A stretch of 57,784 bases of DNA from Verrucomicrobiota bacterium (lineage in GTDB: Bacteria; Auribacterota; JABMQX01; JAFGEW01), in contig JAFGEW010000060.1 in assembly GCA_016931415.1 (NCBI GenBank), positions 1 through 57,784 of the forward strand. The letters are read 5' to 3'. Below are positions 56,042 to 57,784 of this stretch, piece after piece; within the stretch, counting starts at the first letter, position 1, and each line of letters starts with the position of its first letter. The position numbers were made by a program, and so were the translations under genes. A model generated the notes under the pieces. It made no database searches, was not told the DNA's origin, and was given only the letters and a program-made list of their open reading frames with translations.

Positions 56042-56440
56042 TCAGCTCGTTGCCAGGCGAGCCTTCATCTTCTCGTGGACTAGGCGCGACAGGTTCTCGT
56101 CGCCGAACACGCCGACCCGGATGCGGATCTTGGTCACCGTGTCGCTCTGGCGTTCGAGCGAGATGCCGATGTCGGTGCCGCGCGCGGTCTCCGCGCGGAC
56201 CTTGCCTTCGTAGGCGTCCGCATCGGCGGTCAGCAGCTTGAACTCGAGATCGTCAATGGCGCCTTTCGCGGCCTCGAAGACGCGGCTGATCGATGCCTCT
56301 TCGGTCACCTCAAGCTCGCCGCGAACGTAGGCCACCGCGCCCGCGCCTGCCGCCGCGCCCGCTACAACCGCCCCGCATCCTGCCGCCGCGATCAGCAGCA
56401 CGCCGACGGCGACAAGGCCAAACAATCGCTTCCTTCTCAT
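56042..56440 (-). CDS. DUF3568-type small lipoprotein
   Basis: 132 residues. Signal peptide with lipobox LIAAAGCGAVV, then the family's Gly/Ala hinge (VAGAAAGAGAVAYVRGELEVT) and a compact domain (FEAAKGAIDDLEFKL, DIGISLERQSDTVTKIRIRVGVFGDE) that looks like a two-layer alpha/beta fold. ATG 56440 follows GGAGAGAG. Known from PVC-type genomes; role unknown, probably in the outer membrane. Confidence 0.85.
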   Translation of the reverse strand: MRRKRLFGLVAVGVLLIAAAGCGAVVAGAAAGAGAVAYVRGELEVTEEASISRVFEAAKGAIDDLEFKLLTADADAYEGKVRAETARGTDIGISLERQSDTVTKIRIRVGVFGDENLSRLVHEKMKARLATS

Positions 56441-56477
56441 GACTCTCTCCTTCGCCGACAAGATGCAGCGTCGTCCA

Positions 56478-56493
56478 TGTTCCACGTGGAGCA
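56478..56493. promoter_or_regulatory. parS-like 16-mer
   Basis: TGTTCCACGTGGAGCA differs from the perfectly palindromic parS variant TGTTCCACGTGGAACA at one position. It is intergenic, between the DUF3568 gene and the epimerase. parS sites bind ParB and cluster near replication origins. I found no second copy, and parA/parB are not in the window. Confidence 0.5.
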
Positions 56494-56570
56494 AACCACA
56501 CCGCGCCAGCCGCGTCAATGGCCTGGACAGGCGAGGCGGCGCTGTCCCGGACAACTACATCCCAGGCCAC

Positions 56571-57623
56571 TTAGCTTCTGCCCCTACCGGCGCCGCGTTT
56601 CGCACGAGCCTTTGGCGCGCCTTTCTTCCTGGGCGTTCTCCGCTTCGCGGGCCCCTTGGGCCTCGCGGCCTTCTTCGCCTTCTTTGCGGGCTTCTTCGAC
56701 CTCACGGGTGCCGCTTGGCGCCTGCTCGGGACGGACGGCGCGACCTCCCGGCCCTTGGCCAGCTCGCGCCGCGTCTTCGCCTCGACGCCCTTGAGGTACC
56801 TCAACCCCTCCGCATACAGGTAATCGGTCGACGGCGCCAGCGTCCGCCAGATACAGGTCGACGCGCGCAGCGCCTCGGTCAGTTCGATGAACGATTCGAG
56901 CCCCACCATGCCCGTATAGTCGCACTCGACGAGCGCGCGGTAGATGCCCTCCCAGTCCACCGTGCCCGTGCCAGGCACGCCTCGATGGCTCTCGCTCAGG
57001 TGTACGTGGCACACGTAAGGCGCGGCCAGCTTTGTCGGTGTGTAGAAGTCGTTCTCCTCGATGTTCATGTGGTAGGCATCAAGATGAATGCCGACGTTCG
57101 GCTCATCGATCATCTTGACCAGCCGGACCGCCTGCTCGGCCGTGTTGATGAGGAACGTCTCATAGCGGTTCACCGGCTCGAGCCCGATCGTAACGCCGAA
57201 ATCCTGCGCGTACTTCGCCACGCGCTTGAGGTTCTTCGCAGACCGCTCCCAGTACCGCTCGTCGGGCTTTGTCTCGAGCTTGCGCCCGATGGCCGAGTAC
57301 GTCACGCCCGTCATTACGGTCGCACCCATCTCGGCGGTCGCCTTGATGCAGCGTTTGAGGTACTCGACGCCGCGCTCGCGCGTCGCCTTGTCCTCGGCCG
57401 TGATGTCCGTCGCCTCCGAGATCGCCAGCGAGCCGATCACGCCGATGCCGGCCGCCTCGCAGCGCGCCCTGATGCGCGGCGCATCGACCTTGTCGATCTC
57501 CATGATCGGGATCTCGAGCAGGTCGAATCCAAGCTCCTTCGCCTTGTCGATCAACCCGAGCGTCTCATTGCTCCAGCTCGACGTCCACCCGTACGCATGC
57601 GCCGAATACTTGATCTGCCCCAT
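56571..57623 (-). CDS. Sugar phosphate isomerase/epimerase with histone-H1-like basic tail
   Basis: 350 residues. Residues 1-290 are a xylose-isomerase-like TIM barrel of the tagatose/psicose 3-epimerase group; metal ligands line up as E149 (GLEPVNRYE), D182 (HLDAYHMN), H208 (HVHLSES) and E243 (GLESF). The last 55 residues (about 296-350, nucleotides 56574-56738) are almost only Lys, Arg, Ala and Pro (KKPAKKAKKAARPKGPAKR), like a histone H1 tail. The open frame is unbroken and codon use stays GC-rich. ATG 57623 follows AAAGGGG. The tail may bind nucleic acid or polyphosphate. No partner genes of a sugar pathway are adjacent. Confidence 0.93.
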   Translation of the reverse strand: MGQIKYSAHAYGWTSSWSNETLGLIDKAKELGFDLLEIPIMEIDKVDAPRIRARCEAAGIGVIGSLAISEATDITAEDKATRERGVEYLKRCIKATAEMGATVMTGVTYSAIGRKLETKPDERYWERSAKNLKRVAKYAQDFGVTIGLEPVNRYETFLINTAEQAVRLVKMIDEPNVGIHLDAYHMNIEENDFYTPTKLAAPYVCHVHLSESHRGVPGTGTVDWEGIYRALVECDYTGMVGLESFIELTEALRASTCIWRTLAPSTDYLYAEGLRYLKGVEAKTRRELAKGREVAPSVPSRRQAAPVRSKKPAKKAKKAARPKGPAKRRTPRKKGAPKARAKRGAGRGRS

Positions 57624-57776
57624 CGTCGTGCCCCTTTCGCACTAAGTGCAACCAACCCCCCCTCATTATCCCAGATCGCCACACCGCCGCCAAGTCCGCG
57701 AATCAAGCCGTCTAAGACCTTACCGGACGAGGTATCGTCGCGCCATTTGCGATCTTACCGGCGGAGGAGACGCACG

Positions 57777-57784
57777 ATGGCGGG
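57777..57784 (+). CDS. Start of a plus-strand gene cut by the window edge
   Basis: ATG at 57777 is preceded by GGAGGAG (57763-57769), the best-formed ribosome site near the edge. Only two codons and a partial third are visible, so no product can be named. Divergent from the epimerase. Confidence 0.45.

Overview
The window is a GC-rich (roughly 60-65 %, estimated by eye) stretch of bacterial chromosome with about 40 supportable genes, long intergenic spaces and several families of dispersed palindromic repeats. No tRNA, rRNA, CRISPR array, insertion sequence or integrase was recognised. Lipoproteins with lipoboxes, two PEP-CTERM proteins (no exosortase in view), giant beta-helix and propeller-like secreted proteins, an Rnf complex and a DUF3568-type lipoprotein point to a Gram-negative-type, probably anaerobic or facultative bacterium. 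It resembles the Planctomycetota / Kiritimatiellota / Hydrogenedentota / Sumerlaeota type of genome; the phylum cannot be fixed from the sequence alone.

Layout. 1-7 kb: a 1,203-codon, C-terminally cut beta-helix protein, a solitary phage-type large terminase and a PEP-CTERM protein. 7.5-11.7 kb (minus strand): lipoprotein MsrB, a divergent class III nucleotidyl cyclase with an unassigned N-terminal half, and a compact four-gene run (Cys-rich miniprotein, BtrH-like protein, PNPOx-like protein, small hypothetical). 12-17.5 kb: a complete rnfCDGEAB operon behind a near-consensus promoter, closed by a large nested inverted repeat. 17.7-22.1 kb (minus): YhaM-type exonuclease, Fic enzyme with a palindromic operator, tautomerase, formate-THF ligase. 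23-24.4 kb: second PEP-CTERM protein and a stand-alone PTS IIA protein. 24.7-30.2 kb (minus): homoserine dehydrogenase, a lone EutN/CcmL shell protein, a GT39-type glycosyltransferase, an internally deleted paralogue of it, a flavin reductase and PgsA. 30.7-35.4 kb (plus): archaeal-type AspRS, hybrid histidine kinase, PEGA lipoprotein. 35.5-39.7 kb: divergent GTP-type and ATP-type PEP carboxykinases around a receiver-domain fossil. 40-48.2 kb (minus): glutamine synthetase and both glutamate synthase subunits. 48.8-53.1 kb (plus): lysine 2,3-aminomutase, a two-gene ABC transporter and beta-lysine acetyltransferase as one overlapping operon. 53.4-57.6 kb (minus): secreted propeller-like protein, DUF3568 lipoprotein, a parS-like 16-mer and a sugar epimerase with a histone-H1-like tail.

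Together: Rnf couples ferredoxin and NAD to an ion gradient. GlnA/GltBD assimilate ammonia. The two PEPCKs sit at the PEP/oxaloacetate node. The abl operon probably makes the compatible solute N-epsilon-acetyl-beta-lysine from lysine, some of it possibly imported by the embedded transporter. The most unusual items are the abl operon with a built-in transporter, the glycosyltransferase/deleted-paralogue pair linked to a lone microcompartment vertex protein, the nested 29+24 bp inverted repeat, the H1-tailed epimerase and the two fossils.
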